From assembly GCA_026936105.1 (NCBI GenBank), contig JAIXKI010000023.1, positions 154,308 to 218,307 of the forward strand: 64,000 nt of DNA, given 5' to 3'. The position numbers and the translations under genes were made by a program. How positions within the stretch are numbered: the first letter of the stretch is position 1; every line of letters starts with the position of its first letter. The notes under the pieces were generated by a model that did no database searches, was not told where the DNA came from, and saw only the letters and a program-made list of their open reading frames with translations. Source of the DNA: Chitinophagales bacterium. Lineage in GTDB: Bacteria; Bacteroidota; Bacteroidia; Chitinophagales; Chitinophagaceae. Shown in pieces: positions 44,476 to 53,939 of this stretch.

Positions 44476-45762
44476 ATGTCCGATCAAAAAACAGTAGCAT
44501 TTCATACACTGGGCTGCAAGCTCAATTTTGCCGAGACATCTTCTTTCTCCCGCATGCTCGTAAACGACGGGTTTGAGAAGAAAGAATTTGACGACAGGGC
44601 CGACGTGTATGTGATCAACACCTGTGCAGTCACTGAAAATGCAGTGAAAGAATTCAGGCAGATCGTGCGCAGGATACAGAGAAAATCACCCGAAAGCCTG
44701 GTTGTTGTCACCGGCTGCTATGCACAATTAAAACCAAAAGAGATCGCTGAAATACCGGGAGTGGACCTGGTGCTGGGCGCTGCCGAAAAGTTCAACATCG
44801 TTCAGCATATAAGAGAACTCTCCAAAGACGGCACAGCAAAGATCTGCTCCTGCGATATTGACGATGTGAACAGTTTCCATTCTTCCTATTCGGTGCACGA
44901 CAGGACAAGGACTTTTTTAAAAGTACAGGACGGTTGCGATTACAACTGTTCTTACTGCACTATCCCGATGGCGAGAGGAAAGAGCAGGAGTGATTCCATT
45001 GAAAATGCGGTACGCAATGCAAAGACACTCGCAGAGCAGGGAGTGAAAGAGATCGTATTGACGGGAGTGAATCTTGGGGATTTCGGCCCTCATGATAGTC
45101 AAAACAGAAATTCTGAGAATTCCAAGAAAGAAAATTTCTTCAATCTCATACAAGAACTTGAAAAAGTGGAAGGCATTGAGCGGTACCGTATCTCATCCAT
45201 AGAGCCTAACCTGCTGACCAATGAGATCATTGAATTCGTTGCCGGCAGTAAAAAGTTCATGCCTCATTTTCATATTCCGTTGCAGAGTGGAAGCAACCGC
45301 ATCCTCGGATTGATGCGCCGCAGATATAAAAGGGAATTGTATGCAGAAAGGGTTCAGCACATCAAAGAACTGATGCCGCATTGCTGCATCGGCGTGGATG
45401 TCATTGTGGGTTTCCCTTCAGAGACAGATGAAGATTTCAAAGAAACAAGAGACTTTCTTCATTCTCTCGATGTTTCTTACCTGCATGTATTCACTTATTC
45501 CGAAAGAGATAATACTGTCGCACTAAACATAAAGCCGGTGGTGCCCATGGATGTTCGCCACCAGAGAAACAGGATCCTGCGCAACCTCTCTTTTATGAAA
45601 ATGCAGTACTTCACCCATCAGCACAGTAAGGAAACAAGAAAAGTGTTGTTTGAAGGTCATGCAAAAGACGGGATGATGGAAGGATATACGGACAATTACA
45701 TTAAGATAAGTGCGCCTTACCGTGAAGAATTAGTGAACGAGGTTGTTGACTGGATGATATGA
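44476..45762 (+). CDS. mtaB: tRNA t6A37 methylthiotransferase
   Basis: 428 residues from the ATG at 44476. N-terminal UPF0004 domain (FHTLGCKLNFAE, VINTCAVTENA, VVTGCYAQLKP: three cluster Cys), radical-SAM core with CDYNCSYCTIPMARG (CxxxCxxC), and a C-terminal TRAM-like end. It adds a methylthio group to t6A at position 37 of ANN-decoding tRNAs. The protein ends one base before a tRNA-Val gene, so the two are probably in one transcript. Confidence 0.93.
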   Translation: MSDQKTVAFHTLGCKLNFAETSSFSRMLVNDGFEKKEFDDRADVYVINTCAVTENAVKEFRQIVRRIQRKSPESLVVVTGCYAQLKPKEIAEIPGVDLVLGAAEKFNIVQHIRELSKDGTAKICSCDIDDVNSFHSSYSVHDRTRTFLKVQDGCDYNCSYCTIPMARGKSRSDSIENAVRNAKTLAEQGVKEIVLTGVNLGDFGPHDSQNRNSENSKKENFFNLIQELEKVEGIERYRISSIEPNLLTNEIIEFVAGSKKFMPHFHIPLQSGSNRILGLMRRRYKRELYAERVQHIKELMPHCCIGVDVIVGFPSETDEDFKETRDFLHSLDVSYLHVFTYSERDNTVALNIKPVVPMDVRHQRNRILRNLSFMKMQYFTHQHSKETRKVLFEGHAKDGMMEGYTDNYIKISAPYREELVNEVVDWMI

Positions 45763-45763
45763 A

Positions 45764-45841
45764 GGAACGTTAGCTCAGTTGGTTCAGAGCGCTGCTTTGA
45801 CAGAGCAGAGGTCACTGGTTCGAGCCCAGTACGTTCCACCA
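45764..45841 (+). tRNA. tRNA-Val (GAC)
   Basis: Cloverleaf read by eye: acceptor GGAACGT/ACGTTCC, anticodon stem CTGCT/AGCAG with loop TTGACAG (anticodon GAC), T-arm ACTGG-TTCGAGC-CCAGT, discriminator A at 45838 and encoded CCA at 45839-45841. It starts one base after the mtaB stop codon. Confidence 0.95.
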
Positions 45842-45931
45842 TAAAAAAGATTTTTCAGCCTGGATGGTCTTCCATAGATTTCTATTTCTTTCAAATAATT
45901 TAACCACATTAATAACGGTTTTAAAAGCGGG

Positions 45932-46600
45932 ATGATGATGAGAAGCTTTAAATGGGTCTTGATTTTTATTCTATTTGCTGTTCCCGGATTTTCGCAACAG
46001 CATTTTTCGCCTTTCCGGAACGATATTCAGATATTTAAAAAACAGGATAGCCTTCATTTTCCCGGTTCCGGAAAAATTCTTTTCATCGGAAGTTCTTCTT
46101 TTACCAAATGGACCGATGTACAGGATTATTTTCCCGGCCATCCTATTATAAACCGCGGCTTCGGCGGATCCACCCTGCCGGATCTGATCCGGTACGAGGA
46201 TGAGATCATTTTCCCTTACAAGCCGGAACAGATCGTGATTTATTGCGGTGAAAATGATATTGCCGCTTCCGATACCATCACAGGAAAAATCGTGTTTGAA
46301 CGGTTTAAAAATCTTTTTGAAGACATCCGCTCAAAGTTGCCCTCTGAGCCGATCATCTATATTTCCATGAAACCAAGTCCTTCCCGCTGGGAAATGAGAG
46401 ACCGGTTCATTGACGGAAATAAAAGGATCAGGAAATTTTTACGGAAGCAAAAAAACACCCGCTTTGTCAATGTTTGGAAGCCCATGCTGGGCAAAGACGG
46501 AAAGCCTGTGGAAAATATATTCACTGCCGACAAGTTGCACATGAATGCAGAAGGATATGCGATCTGGAAAAAAGAACTGGAGCCATTACTTCTAAAATAG
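45932..46600 (+). CDS. SGNH/GDSL-type hydrolase, secreted
   Basis: 222 residues (three possible ATGs at 45932, 45935, 45938) with a signal peptide (FKWVLIFILFAVPGFSQ). SGNH blocks: IGSSSF (nucleophile Ser), NRGFGGSTLPD (Gly), YCGENDIAA (Asn) and FTADKLHMNAEGY (Asp/His). It cleaves acetyl or other esters from envelope polymers or carbohydrates. Stand-alone, shortly after the tRNA. Confidence 0.85.
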   Translation: MMMRSFKWVLIFILFAVPGFSQQHFSPFRNDIQIFKKQDSLHFPGSGKILFIGSSSFTKWTDVQDYFPGHPIINRGFGGSTLPDLIRYEDEIIFPYKPEQIVIYCGENDIAASDTITGKIVFERFKNLFEDIRSKLPSEPIIYISMKPSPSRWEMRDRFIDGNKRIRKFLRKQKNTRFVNVWKPMLGKDGKPVENIFTADKLHMNAEGYAIWKKELEPLLLK

Positions 46601-46750
46601 GCCATAACTTAATTGTCAGTAGAAAACTTCTAAAGTAGATGATTGTCATTTATCATCACTAAACAGGCAGCATAAATTTAAAAGGCAGGGGTCTTAGAAA
46701 TTCAGAAACTGTAAATCAAGCATCCTTTACACTGAAATAAAAATGATGCA

Positions 46751-49228
46751 TTAGAGTTTCCCGGATTTATCGGGGAAATATTTTTTTACCAAAGCTTCAT
46801 AAGCCGGATCATTCCAGAGTATGGAGAGATCTTTATCATTGGTGAGTATGAAATAATTGCCAAAGCCGAGTTTGAGTGATTTTTCCAGGCTTTCCAAAGC
46901 GCCCGCTTTATCTTTTTTCATGGCTTTATAGCATGCATTATGATACCAGGTGAGATCATCATGCGATTTATAAGTGAATAGCTGATCAAAAAGGTAGTTT
47001 ATTGATGCTGTACTGTCGATCAGGCCGGGCACTCTTATATACATGTACATTGCAGAGAGGTACGACAAATATTGCATATTGAAAACAAACGTCTGCCGGG
47101 TGAATTTTTTATAGGCAGCAGCATCAGTAGTGTCATAGGATTTACCCAAATACAACTGCATATTGGTAACAAATCCCTGTAATGATGAAGTAGAATTATC
47201 TACCGTAGCAAAAAACTCTCTTATGGCAGAAGAAAGATCACCTTCTTTCAGATAAATAGTACCCAGGTTAAAATGAGCAAACGGGTAGGTGCTGTCATGA
47301 TCCAGCACTCTTTTAAAATATTTGCGGGCTGAATCAGTCTGGCCGGTCACAAAATATATCTGCCCGGTATTATTATCGCAGAGGGAACAATATACCGGAG
47401 AATATTTCCTGGCTTGTCCATAATAATAAACAGCGCTGTCCACATTGATCAGTGTGGAATGGATAAGCCCTTTGCTGAAATAACCCTGCATTCTCGTACT
47501 GTCCACTGCTATTAACGAGTCAGCGAGTGAAAGGGCCTGTTCCGGCTTATTATTTTCCCGGTAAACTTCGATCAATTGTAATTTAAAATCCGGGATATCC
47601 GGGTATTCTTTCATTAAAGATCCAAACATCTTTTCAGCTTTGTCATATTGTTTCAATTGACCGTAAATAAGCCCCAGTGAATATTTGGCAAACAGGTCAT
47701 TGGGCCGGAGCGATAAATATTTCTGAAAAGCGCTGTCTGCTTTGGCATAATCAAATAAAAAAGTATATAGTTGACCCAGGGCAGACCATGTATAAGAAGC
47801 ATTGGGCTCCAGTTCCGCAGATCTTTCCAGTTTATCCACGGCATACAACAAAATTGGCTTCATGCTGACATTATACTCATTATCATTGATGGCCCAGGTA
47901 TAGGTCATGGCATCCATGAATAATTTCCTTGCCTTCAGGTTTTGATACATATAATGCTGCTCTCCCAACAGATGCATGCAATTGTCCAATTCCAGGGAGG
48001 CATAATAACATTCATCACGGGTGGAATAACTGGTTTGTCCTTTCAATAAAGGAGTAACGATCTCATTGAAACGGTCATTCAGGCCGGCAGCAAGATCACG
48101 GCGCATGGTGAGGAGTAACTGGTTGCCGGGGTATCTTTTTTCAAAGGAACGGTAATCTTTCAGAGCATTGGTGTCTTCGGGGAAGATCAGTTGTTTCTCT
48201 TCCATATTTTGCTTGAATGAAACATAAATTTTTTTCCCTACCGGATCCAGTGAATCCACATATCTGTCTTCTATACCTTTAACATTAGCGCCGGCCAACA
48301 TGGGGAACTGACTTTCTTTTTCTTTTTTCAATGCGGCCAGCACCGAAGGAATAACCTTTACAAAAGGTTTGCTAAGATCCCCGGTGATCATAGGTATCTG
48401 TTTCCCTTCACTGTATTTGGCTACATTACTCTGAATGTAATTTTGCAGTTCATACATGCTCACCACTCCGTCATTATTCAGGTCTGCCAATCCTTTCATC
48501 CCGTCTTCCAGTTCGTAGGAGAAGAGCCCTCTGCCCCCACCCCATTCAGCGCTTTCCAATGAAAGCTGATTAGGTTGACAGGAAAGTATTTTGTATTCTT
48601 TACCCCATGCTGCAGCCAATGCCGACGCCGTCTGCTGAATGCCTTGCACCCCGCCCTTTAAGTTTCCTGCATGGCAGGCATCCACAATGAATATCATTTC
48701 CACTCCTTTTTCTGATAAGGGCGAAAGATATCTTTTCAGGTTGATGATCTCCAGCACATCATCATTCATTCCGAAATAATTCCCGTTCGGGCTATTATAT
48801 AAAAGCAACAGGCCATTTTCTATCTGGGTCAGGTCTTCCATGTCGCCATGGCCGGCAAAGAAAAAATAAACCCGGTCACCCGGTTTTGCTTTGCGTGCAA
48901 TTACGGAAATAGCATCTCCTATATTAGTACGGTTAGCATCTCCGTTTAAAAATGTTTCAATGTTCGCGGCAGGGATCTTTCCTCCTGCCTCGCTGAGCAG
49001 AAAATTCTGAAAGGATTGTGCATCCTTGTCGGCATATTGAAGCGGAGCAATATTCTTATACTTACTGATACCTATGATGATTCCGTATGTATTTCCTTTG
49101 ATCACTGTAGAATCCCCTTTTCTGGGCACACCTCTTACATTGACGTCCTGCGATCTCACTACAACAGAATAGAGTAAGCAACAAATAATGGGGGGAATAA
49201 GGCCTGATAAAAGTCCGTATCTCTTCAT
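46751..49228 (-). CDS. Secreted caspase-family (C14) protein with TPR repeats
   Basis: 825 residues. Signal peptide (LIPPIICCLLYSVVVRSQ), then a caspase domain (residues 45-270) with GNTYGIIIGISKYKNI, catalytic His127 in FFFAGHGDME and Cys185 in FIVDACHAGNL. A linker and about seven tetratricopeptide units follow (residues 430-740; YDKAEKMFGSLMKEYPDIPD, FNLGTIYLKEGDLSSAIREF), ending in a typical TPR-array tail (LESLEKSLKLGFGN). Caspase-like peptidases cleave after Arg/Lys or Asp; the TPRs probably bind partners. Periplasmic or surface location predicted. Divergent from a second caspase locus. Confidence 0.88.
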   Translation of the reverse strand: MKRYGLLSGLIPPIICCLLYSVVVRSQDVNVRGVPRKGDSTVIKGNTYGIIIGISKYKNIAPLQYADKDAQSFQNFLLSEAGGKIPAANIETFLNGDANRTNIGDAISVIARKAKPGDRVYFFFAGHGDMEDLTQIENGLLLLYNSPNGNYFGMNDDVLEIINLKRYLSPLSEKGVEMIFIVDACHAGNLKGGVQGIQQTASALAAAWGKEYKILSCQPNQLSLESAEWGGGRGLFSYELEDGMKGLADLNNDGVVSMYELQNYIQSNVAKYSEGKQIPMITGDLSKPFVKVIPSVLAALKKEKESQFPMLAGANVKGIEDRYVDSLDPVGKKIYVSFKQNMEEKQLIFPEDTNALKDYRSFEKRYPGNQLLLTMRRDLAAGLNDRFNEIVTPLLKGQTSYSTRDECYYASLELDNCMHLLGEQHYMYQNLKARKLFMDAMTYTWAINDNEYNVSMKPILLYAVDKLERSAELEPNASYTWSALGQLYTFLFDYAKADSAFQKYLSLRPNDLFAKYSLGLIYGQLKQYDKAEKMFGSLMKEYPDIPDFKLQLIEVYRENNKPEQALSLADSLIAVDSTRMQGYFSKGLIHSTLINVDSAVYYYGQARKYSPVYCSLCDNNTGQIYFVTGQTDSARKYFKRVLDHDSTYPFAHFNLGTIYLKEGDLSSAIREFFATVDNSTSSLQGFVTNMQLYLGKSYDTTDAAAYKKFTRQTFVFNMQYLSYLSAMYMYIRVPGLIDSTASINYLFDQLFTYKSHDDLTWYHNACYKAMKKDKAGALESLEKSLKLGFGNYFILTNDKDLSILWNDPAYEALVKKYFPDKSGKL

Positions 49229-49250
49229 AATGTTATAAAAGAAATGTACT

Positions 49251-49258
49251 CAAAATTA
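49251..49258 (-). promoter_or_regulatory. -7 box of the caspase-TPR gene
   Basis: Minus-strand TAATTTTG, 22 nt before the ATG at 49228. The rest of the 266-bp divergent region shows only short hairpins around 49401-49429. Confidence 0.45.
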
Positions 49259-49494
49259 TTTCAATTTCCGATACTCACCCACAGGTTTTCTGATTCTGCA
49301 AATGCCTTCCCGCCAGGAATGACCTGTGTAAATTACCAGCTTTTGACGTCAAACACCGGGACAGAACTTATAAAGAAAAGTTATGGTTTATTTTAACTAA
49401 AGCGAAATATCGCTCTTTCCAAAAAAGAGTAATTTAGCATACAAATTTTATTCCTTTACTCTGTATTCACCCTTTTCGATTCAACTTAAGTACT

Positions 49495-50508
49495 ATGGCC
49501 ACTAAATCTACTCTGTTGACAACGACATTGCTGACAGCAATGATCGTTAGTACATATCCCGGTCTTTCACAATCAAGAGGAAAAACGGGAATAGCCGAAA
49601 AATTGGAAATGAAAATTGATACCAGTCCGGAGATTCTCCCTCTCAATAAGATCGCCTTTCAGAAAGCCTATACCATGGACGAAAGAGAAGGAAGAGGTAT
49701 CGTAACTTCTTTTCTGATCAATAAAGGTGTGCAGGGTATTCAAAGCCTGATTGATAACCGTAGAAAGAAATACTCGGCCGACTATTCCTTTGCCATCAAA
49801 GATGAAAGCTTTTATGATCAGGTATCCACCGAGGGGCCATTCGATCCGACCGGTATCAGGTTCAAAGGCTTCACTGTTGCCAGAGTGCAGAAAAGCGGAA
49901 GTAATCGGGGTGATACGGTTTTCATGGCAAGGTTCAGCCTGGATACCAGCGGCGACAAGATCACCAACATCATGAACAACGGAATCTTCAAACTCAAACT
50001 GGATACTTTTGCAATCAAAAGTTCTAGGGTACGCCTTCCAAAGAAATTAAAAACCCTTAATCTTGATTTTGAAATAAGCTTCCTATCATCATATATCAGC
50101 AGTACGGGCCAGATCTTCCAGGATGTTCCGGTTGGGAAATTCATTTATTCAATCCGCAATGCGCCACTGGATCCCAATGATCCGTCTTATGCGAGTTTCT
50201 ATTCTAACCTTCCCAAAAACCATCCTGCCTGTACTGGGCAGTCTTTCCTGATACCAAGATCGGCAGGGTATTTTAAAAATGATGAAACAAAAAAGATCGA
50301 GCAATGCTGGGGCGATGGCATCTACTCAGTAAGAGTGGCGGTAAAAGAATGTTCAAAAAACAGTTTTGTTGATAAACTGATCATTTACAGTTCTGCAGAT
50401 GTCCTGTCATTGGGAAGTTCCGCACTGCAAAAGCAGTTCGGTGGTTCTTCATCAAGTGGCAGTAAATCTTCGGGATCTAAATCAGGTTCCTCTAAAAGCA
50501 GGAATTGA
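49495..50508 (+). CDS. Secreted protein of unknown function with Ser/Gly/Lys tail
   Basis: 337 residues; signal peptide (STLLTTTLLTAMIVSTYPGLSQ). The middle is beta-rich (FKGFTVARVQ, TVFMARFSLDTSGDKITNI, LNLDFEISFLSSYISS) with an IYSVRVAVKECSKNSFVDKL strand pair. The last 25 residues are only Ser, Gly, Lys, Arg and Asn (GSKSSGSKSGSSKSRN), a basic low-complexity tail. No family recognised. It ends 14 bp before the caspase gene at 50523, so they are co-transcribed and likely act together, perhaps as substrate or anchor. Confidence 0.75.
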   Translation: MATKSTLLTTTLLTAMIVSTYPGLSQSRGKTGIAEKLEMKIDTSPEILPLNKIAFQKAYTMDEREGRGIVTSFLINKGVQGIQSLIDNRRKKYSADYSFAIKDESFYDQVSTEGPFDPTGIRFKGFTVARVQKSGSNRGDTVFMARFSLDTSGDKITNIMNNGIFKLKLDTFAIKSSRVRLPKKLKTLNLDFEISFLSSYISSTGQIFQDVPVGKFIYSIRNAPLDPNDPSYASFYSNLPKNHPACTGQSFLIPRSAGYFKNDETKKIEQCWGDGIYSVRVAVKECSKNSFVDKLIIYSSADVLSLGSSALQKQFGGSSSSGSKSSGSKSGSSKSRN

Positions 50509-50522
50509 TCAATCCTCCGGCT

Positions 50523-52787
50523 ATGAAAAAAGTATTTTCTTTTTTTATTCCGATCCTGTTCACGGCATTTTCTTTTGCTCAACAGCAAAGGGCATTGCTG
50601 ATCGGCATTGATGAATATGCACCTCCTGCCGGATACACTGCATCGGCGGCCAACGGCAGAATTGATTATCCCAATCTCAGCGGTTGTAAGAACGATGCCA
50701 ATGCGCTCTATTCGATCATCACATCGAGGTTTGGCTTTGATGTCAAAAATGTTGATACTCTTTTTGACAAAGCAGCTTCCCGGGAAGGGATACTGGTCGC
50801 CATGAAAAAATTACTGGAATCCAGCACTGCAGGAGATATCGCTTTTATCTACTATGCAGGCCATGGCAGTGAAGTGAAAAACAGTTTGTCTTTTGAACTG
50901 GATAAAAAAGATCAGACCATTGTGCCCGCCGATGCATGGAAGGAAAGCATTCCTGACATACGCGACAAGGAACTCTCAAAGATCTTCAATGATTTCCTGG
51001 ATAAAAAAGTCAAGCTCACCGTCATTTTCGACTGCTGCCACAGCGGCTCGCTTTCCCGCGGACCGAATACTGCTTTGGATAAAGTACGATATATGCCGAT
51101 GGCTGATTGGGATGCAAAAGATCCGAGCAGATATGATATTCCGGAAAAAAGAGAGGGGAACGGGTTTTTAATTTTTTCTGCGGCTCAGTCCGATGAAAGA
51201 GCGGCAGAGCAAACCGATGATAACGGAACGCATCACGGCGCTTTTACTCTTGCCCTTACAGAAGCATTGAATCAGCAGCCCGCCGATGCCAGCGCTCTGG
51301 ATATTTTCACTTCTACCCGTGCCATCCTGAAAAGCAATGGCAAAAGCCAGGAGCCCGTTATTGGAGGAAGTCCCGAAAGACAGCATGAGACATTATTCGG
51401 CATAAAAAAAGCGAAGCTTACTGATTTTTCTTTGGTAGCAGTAACTGGGATTATCAAAAACAAAGTTCAACTGCAGGGCGGTTTTGCATTGGGCCTTGCC
51501 AGGGAAAATGAACTGGCCATGCTGGATGAAAAAAAAGATACCCTGTTCAAACTGGTGGTTGATACGGTGTTGGGTGTCACAAAATCTCTTGCCACTGTAG
51601 TCAAAGGAAATATCAACGATATAAAACCCGGTTATCAGTTCCGGATCACCAACTGGGTGTCGCCTGCAAGGCCTCTGATCAAATTATTCATTCCACGGAT
51701 AGATTTTTCGGATGCAGAGATCTCAAAATTTACGGCGGTGGCGAAAGAATTAAAGAACTCTCCTCAGATAAAATGGGTTCCGTTCATCGGGCGGGGAAGC
51801 ACTGCGCCATACACTTCTGTTTTCTGGATCAATGATCAATGTTTCATAAAAAACGGAACAGGCCTCCCTGTTGAATTAAAAGAAGTGACCGCCAGAAACA
51901 TTTTAAAACTCAGCAAAAAAGACTCATCACTTTATGTTGAACTTCCCGTATCAAAAGAAAACGCTGACAGTTATATCAGGCGTTTAAGCATGAATAAAAG
52001 TATCATGTTAGTTGACAATATTGAAAACTCCAACTACACATTTTTTGGAAGGCTGGGAATGCACGGGTCACCGGCTTATGGTTTCAGGAAAACGGGAGTA
52101 GCCATAAGCGACAGCCTGGAATCAATGCCTATAGAAACGGATTGTTTTGAATTAACTACACAAAAAGGAAATGAAACAAGGAATATTGCGGACAGTTTGT
52201 TTGAAGTTGCAATGAAGCTCTCCAAGATCAGAGGATGGTTGAATATTTCAGGGCCGGATGCCACTAGGAAAGGCTTCGCCTATCATCTGGAATTATACAA
52301 TGAAGATAAAAAGCAACCGGTCATGGATGGGCATTACCGGATCGGCGATGAACTTTCACTGAAACTGGTAGCCAATAAAGATTATTACAAAGACCTGGGT
52401 ACTCCTAAATTCGTTTACATATTTGCGGTGGACCAGTCAGGAACGATGGCATTATATTATCCGGGTGATGACGGTAATGTAGAAAATAAATTCCCGAAGT
52501 TTGAAAACAACAACATCATAAAAGAGGTCACTATCATCTCTTATAAAGTACCTGCCCCGAGCGGCACCGACAATTTCTTTTTGCTGGCAAGCGATGAACC
52601 GATACCCAATGCTTCTGCTGTCCTGAACCAGGAAGGAGTTTATTCCGGTGTGACATCAAGAGGATTATCCGGCAACGATCCGCTCTCAGGATTGCTTGAT
52701 ATGGGAAATGCAGGAAGCAGAGGGCTTCCCAAAAAACTTCCGGCAACATGGAGCATTCAAAAATTCACTTACCGCTGCACCTATTGA
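50523..52787 (+). CDS. Secreted caspase-family (C14) protein with DUF4384-like C-terminus
   Basis: 754 residues from the ATG at 50523 (a TTG at 50505 would overlap the upstream gene). Signal peptide (VFSFFIPILFTAFSFAQQ), caspase domain with RALLIGIDEY, His114 in IYYAGHGSE and Cys172 in FDCCHSGSLSRG, followed by AAQSDERAAE. The C-terminal region (YRIGDELSLKLVANKDYY; FVYIFAVDQSGTMALYYPGD) looks like DUF4384, often fused to metacaspase domains. Expected Lys/Arg-specific peptidase acting in the envelope. Confidence 0.87.
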   Translation: MKKVFSFFIPILFTAFSFAQQQRALLIGIDEYAPPAGYTASAANGRIDYPNLSGCKNDANALYSIITSRFGFDVKNVDTLFDKAASREGILVAMKKLLESSTAGDIAFIYYAGHGSEVKNSLSFELDKKDQTIVPADAWKESIPDIRDKELSKIFNDFLDKKVKLTVIFDCCHSGSLSRGPNTALDKVRYMPMADWDAKDPSRYDIPEKREGNGFLIFSAAQSDERAAEQTDDNGTHHGAFTLALTEALNQQPADASALDIFTSTRAILKSNGKSQEPVIGGSPERQHETLFGIKKAKLTDFSLVAVTGIIKNKVQLQGGFALGLARENELAMLDEKKDTLFKLVVDTVLGVTKSLATVVKGNINDIKPGYQFRITNWVSPARPLIKLFIPRIDFSDAEISKFTAVAKELKNSPQIKWVPFIGRGSTAPYTSVFWINDQCFIKNGTGLPVELKEVTARNILKLSKKDSSLYVELPVSKENADSYIRRLSMNKSIMLVDNIENSNYTFFGRLGMHGSPAYGFRKTGVAISDSLESMPIETDCFELTTQKGNETRNIADSLFEVAMKLSKIRGWLNISGPDATRKGFAYHLELYNEDKKQPVMDGHYRIGDELSLKLVANKDYYKDLGTPKFVYIFAVDQSGTMALYYPGDDGNVENKFPKFENNNIIKEVTIISYKVPAPSGTDNFFLLASDEPIPNASAVLNQEGVYSGVTSRGLSGNDPLSGLLDMGNAGSRGLPKKLPATWSIQKFTYRCTY

Positions 52788-52827
52788 AAGCAGGAAGCAA
52801 CTTTAAGATCATCAAATCAATAACAGG

Positions 52828-53373
52828 CTAAAGTTTTTCCGCCCATTTCGGTTTTTTCTTCAGGATCTTTTTATAAACAGGGCACGATTTATCATGTGCT
52901 CCCGGTAAATACCCTGTACTCATCAAGAACTCATTGACGATCTCAGTGCCGGTAAACCGGAAATTCTTTTTGAAAATTTTCACCCATTCTTCTTTCGTTT
53001 TCGGATGTTGGCCATCCAGCCAGTTTTTAAAAGAACCATATTCCTTTTGAATAGACTTAATCGCCCTGGCATTATAAATTGCAGCTTCAATTTTCAACCT
53101 GTTCCGGATAATGCCTGCATCCTGCAACAGTTTATTCACCTTGCTTTCGGTGTACCGTGAGACCTTGTCAGTATTGAACCCGTCAAAAGCTTTAAAGAAA
53201 TTATCCTTCTTTTTCAGGATTGTGTCCCAGCTCAACCCTGCCTGGTTTATCTCCAGAACCAAACGGGCAAAAAGGAGGTTATCGTCATCTATCGGGAAGC
53301 CATATTCATGATCATGATAATATTGGTGCACGGTATTCTTCCCTTTATTCAAAATGAAAGTGCAGTAGGACAT
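52828..53373 (-). CDS. tag: DNA-3-methyladenine glycosylase I
   Basis: 181 residues. Family blocks: N-terminal Cys (SYCTF), YYHDHEYGFPIDDDNLLFARL, LEINQAGLSWDTILKK, FDGFN, GIIRNRLKI and the C-terminal zinc ligands HDKSC. It removes 3-methyladenine from alkylated DNA. The N-terminus departs from the common M-x-R-C-x-W opening (Thr/Phe in place of Trp context), but the zinc-site His/Cys set is intact. Converges with the caspase gene. Confidence 0.9.
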   Translation of the reverse strand: MSYCTFILNKGKNTVHQYYHDHEYGFPIDDDNLLFARLVLEINQAGLSWDTILKKKDNFFKAFDGFNTDKVSRYTESKVNKLLQDAGIIRNRLKIEAAIYNARAIKSIQKEYGSFKNWLDGQHPKTKEEWVKIFKKNFRFTGTEIVNEFLMSTGYLPGAHDKSCPVYKKILKKKPKWAEKL

Positions 53374-53407
53374 AATAAAAACATGAATTTGATATTGTAC
53401 AAAAATA

Positions 53408-53439
53408 TTTGACTAAAATTACATGTACCCCTATCTTTG
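53408..53439 (+). promoter_or_regulatory. Promoter of tRNA-Val (TAC)
   Basis: TTTG at 53408-53411, 20-nt spacer, TATCTTTG at 53432-53439: a full consensus promoter about 32 nt before the tRNA. Confidence 0.75.
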
Positions 53440-53470
53440 CCGTCCCAAAAACAATTATTTTTTTGCAAAA

Positions 53471-53545
53471 GGGAGTTTAGCTCAGCTGGTTTAGAGCATC
53501 TGCCTTACAAGCAGAGGGTCGGCGGTTCGATCCCGTCAACTCCCA
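53471..53545 (+). tRNA. tRNA-Val (TAC)
   Basis: Acceptor GGGAGTT/AACTCCC, anticodon stem TCTGC/GCAGA with loop CTTACAA (anticodon TAC), T-arm GGCGG-TTCGATC-CCGTC, discriminator A at 53545. CCA is not encoded, unlike the tRNA-Val (GAC) at 45764. Confidence 0.95.
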
Positions 53546-53548
53546 CTC

Positions 53549-53579
53549 AATCCCGGTTCTTTCCGGGATTTTCTTTTTT
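53549..53579 (+). terminator. Terminator of tRNA-Val (TAC)
   Basis: Stem AATCCCGG / CCGGGATT with a TTCTTT loop, then TTCTTTTTT. Confidence 0.92.
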
Positions 53580-53914
53580 AGCACTCACAAAGAATCATTT
53601 TTCATCATCAGCAAAAGAAATCTCAAAGCTCAATAGCCTGTTCAAAGCATCCCGATTCCAATAAGGGATATAATAATCCGTACAGAATCATTTTAAGAAT
53701 ACATTGTCTTCCGGGGCTTTTTATCAAACTTCATAAAGTCAAAATAAAGCGATTTTTCTTTGAACTATCATAAAAGCTTTATTACCAATAGTACGGCTTA
53801 TATATCTTTATCATTGTAACACATGATATTACAAATTTGATCTTTCACAAGGGTTTTTGAAACAGGAATACCGGCCGGTGCAGAAATTACGATACCGGGA
53901 TAGACATTTATTTT
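53580..53914. other. Gene-free stretch between tRNA-Val and clpS
   Basis: AT-rich; short frames here show no family resemblance. Only a TATCTTTA-like word around 53800 and the clpS -7 box at the right end stand out. Confidence 0.4.
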
Positions 53915-53922
53915 TAATTTTG
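53915..53922 (+). promoter_or_regulatory. -7 box of clpS
   Basis: TAATTTTG, 17 nt before the ATG at 53940. No TTTG at the expected -33 distance. Confidence 0.4.
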
Positions 53923-53939
53923 TGGGAAGAATGTTTTGA

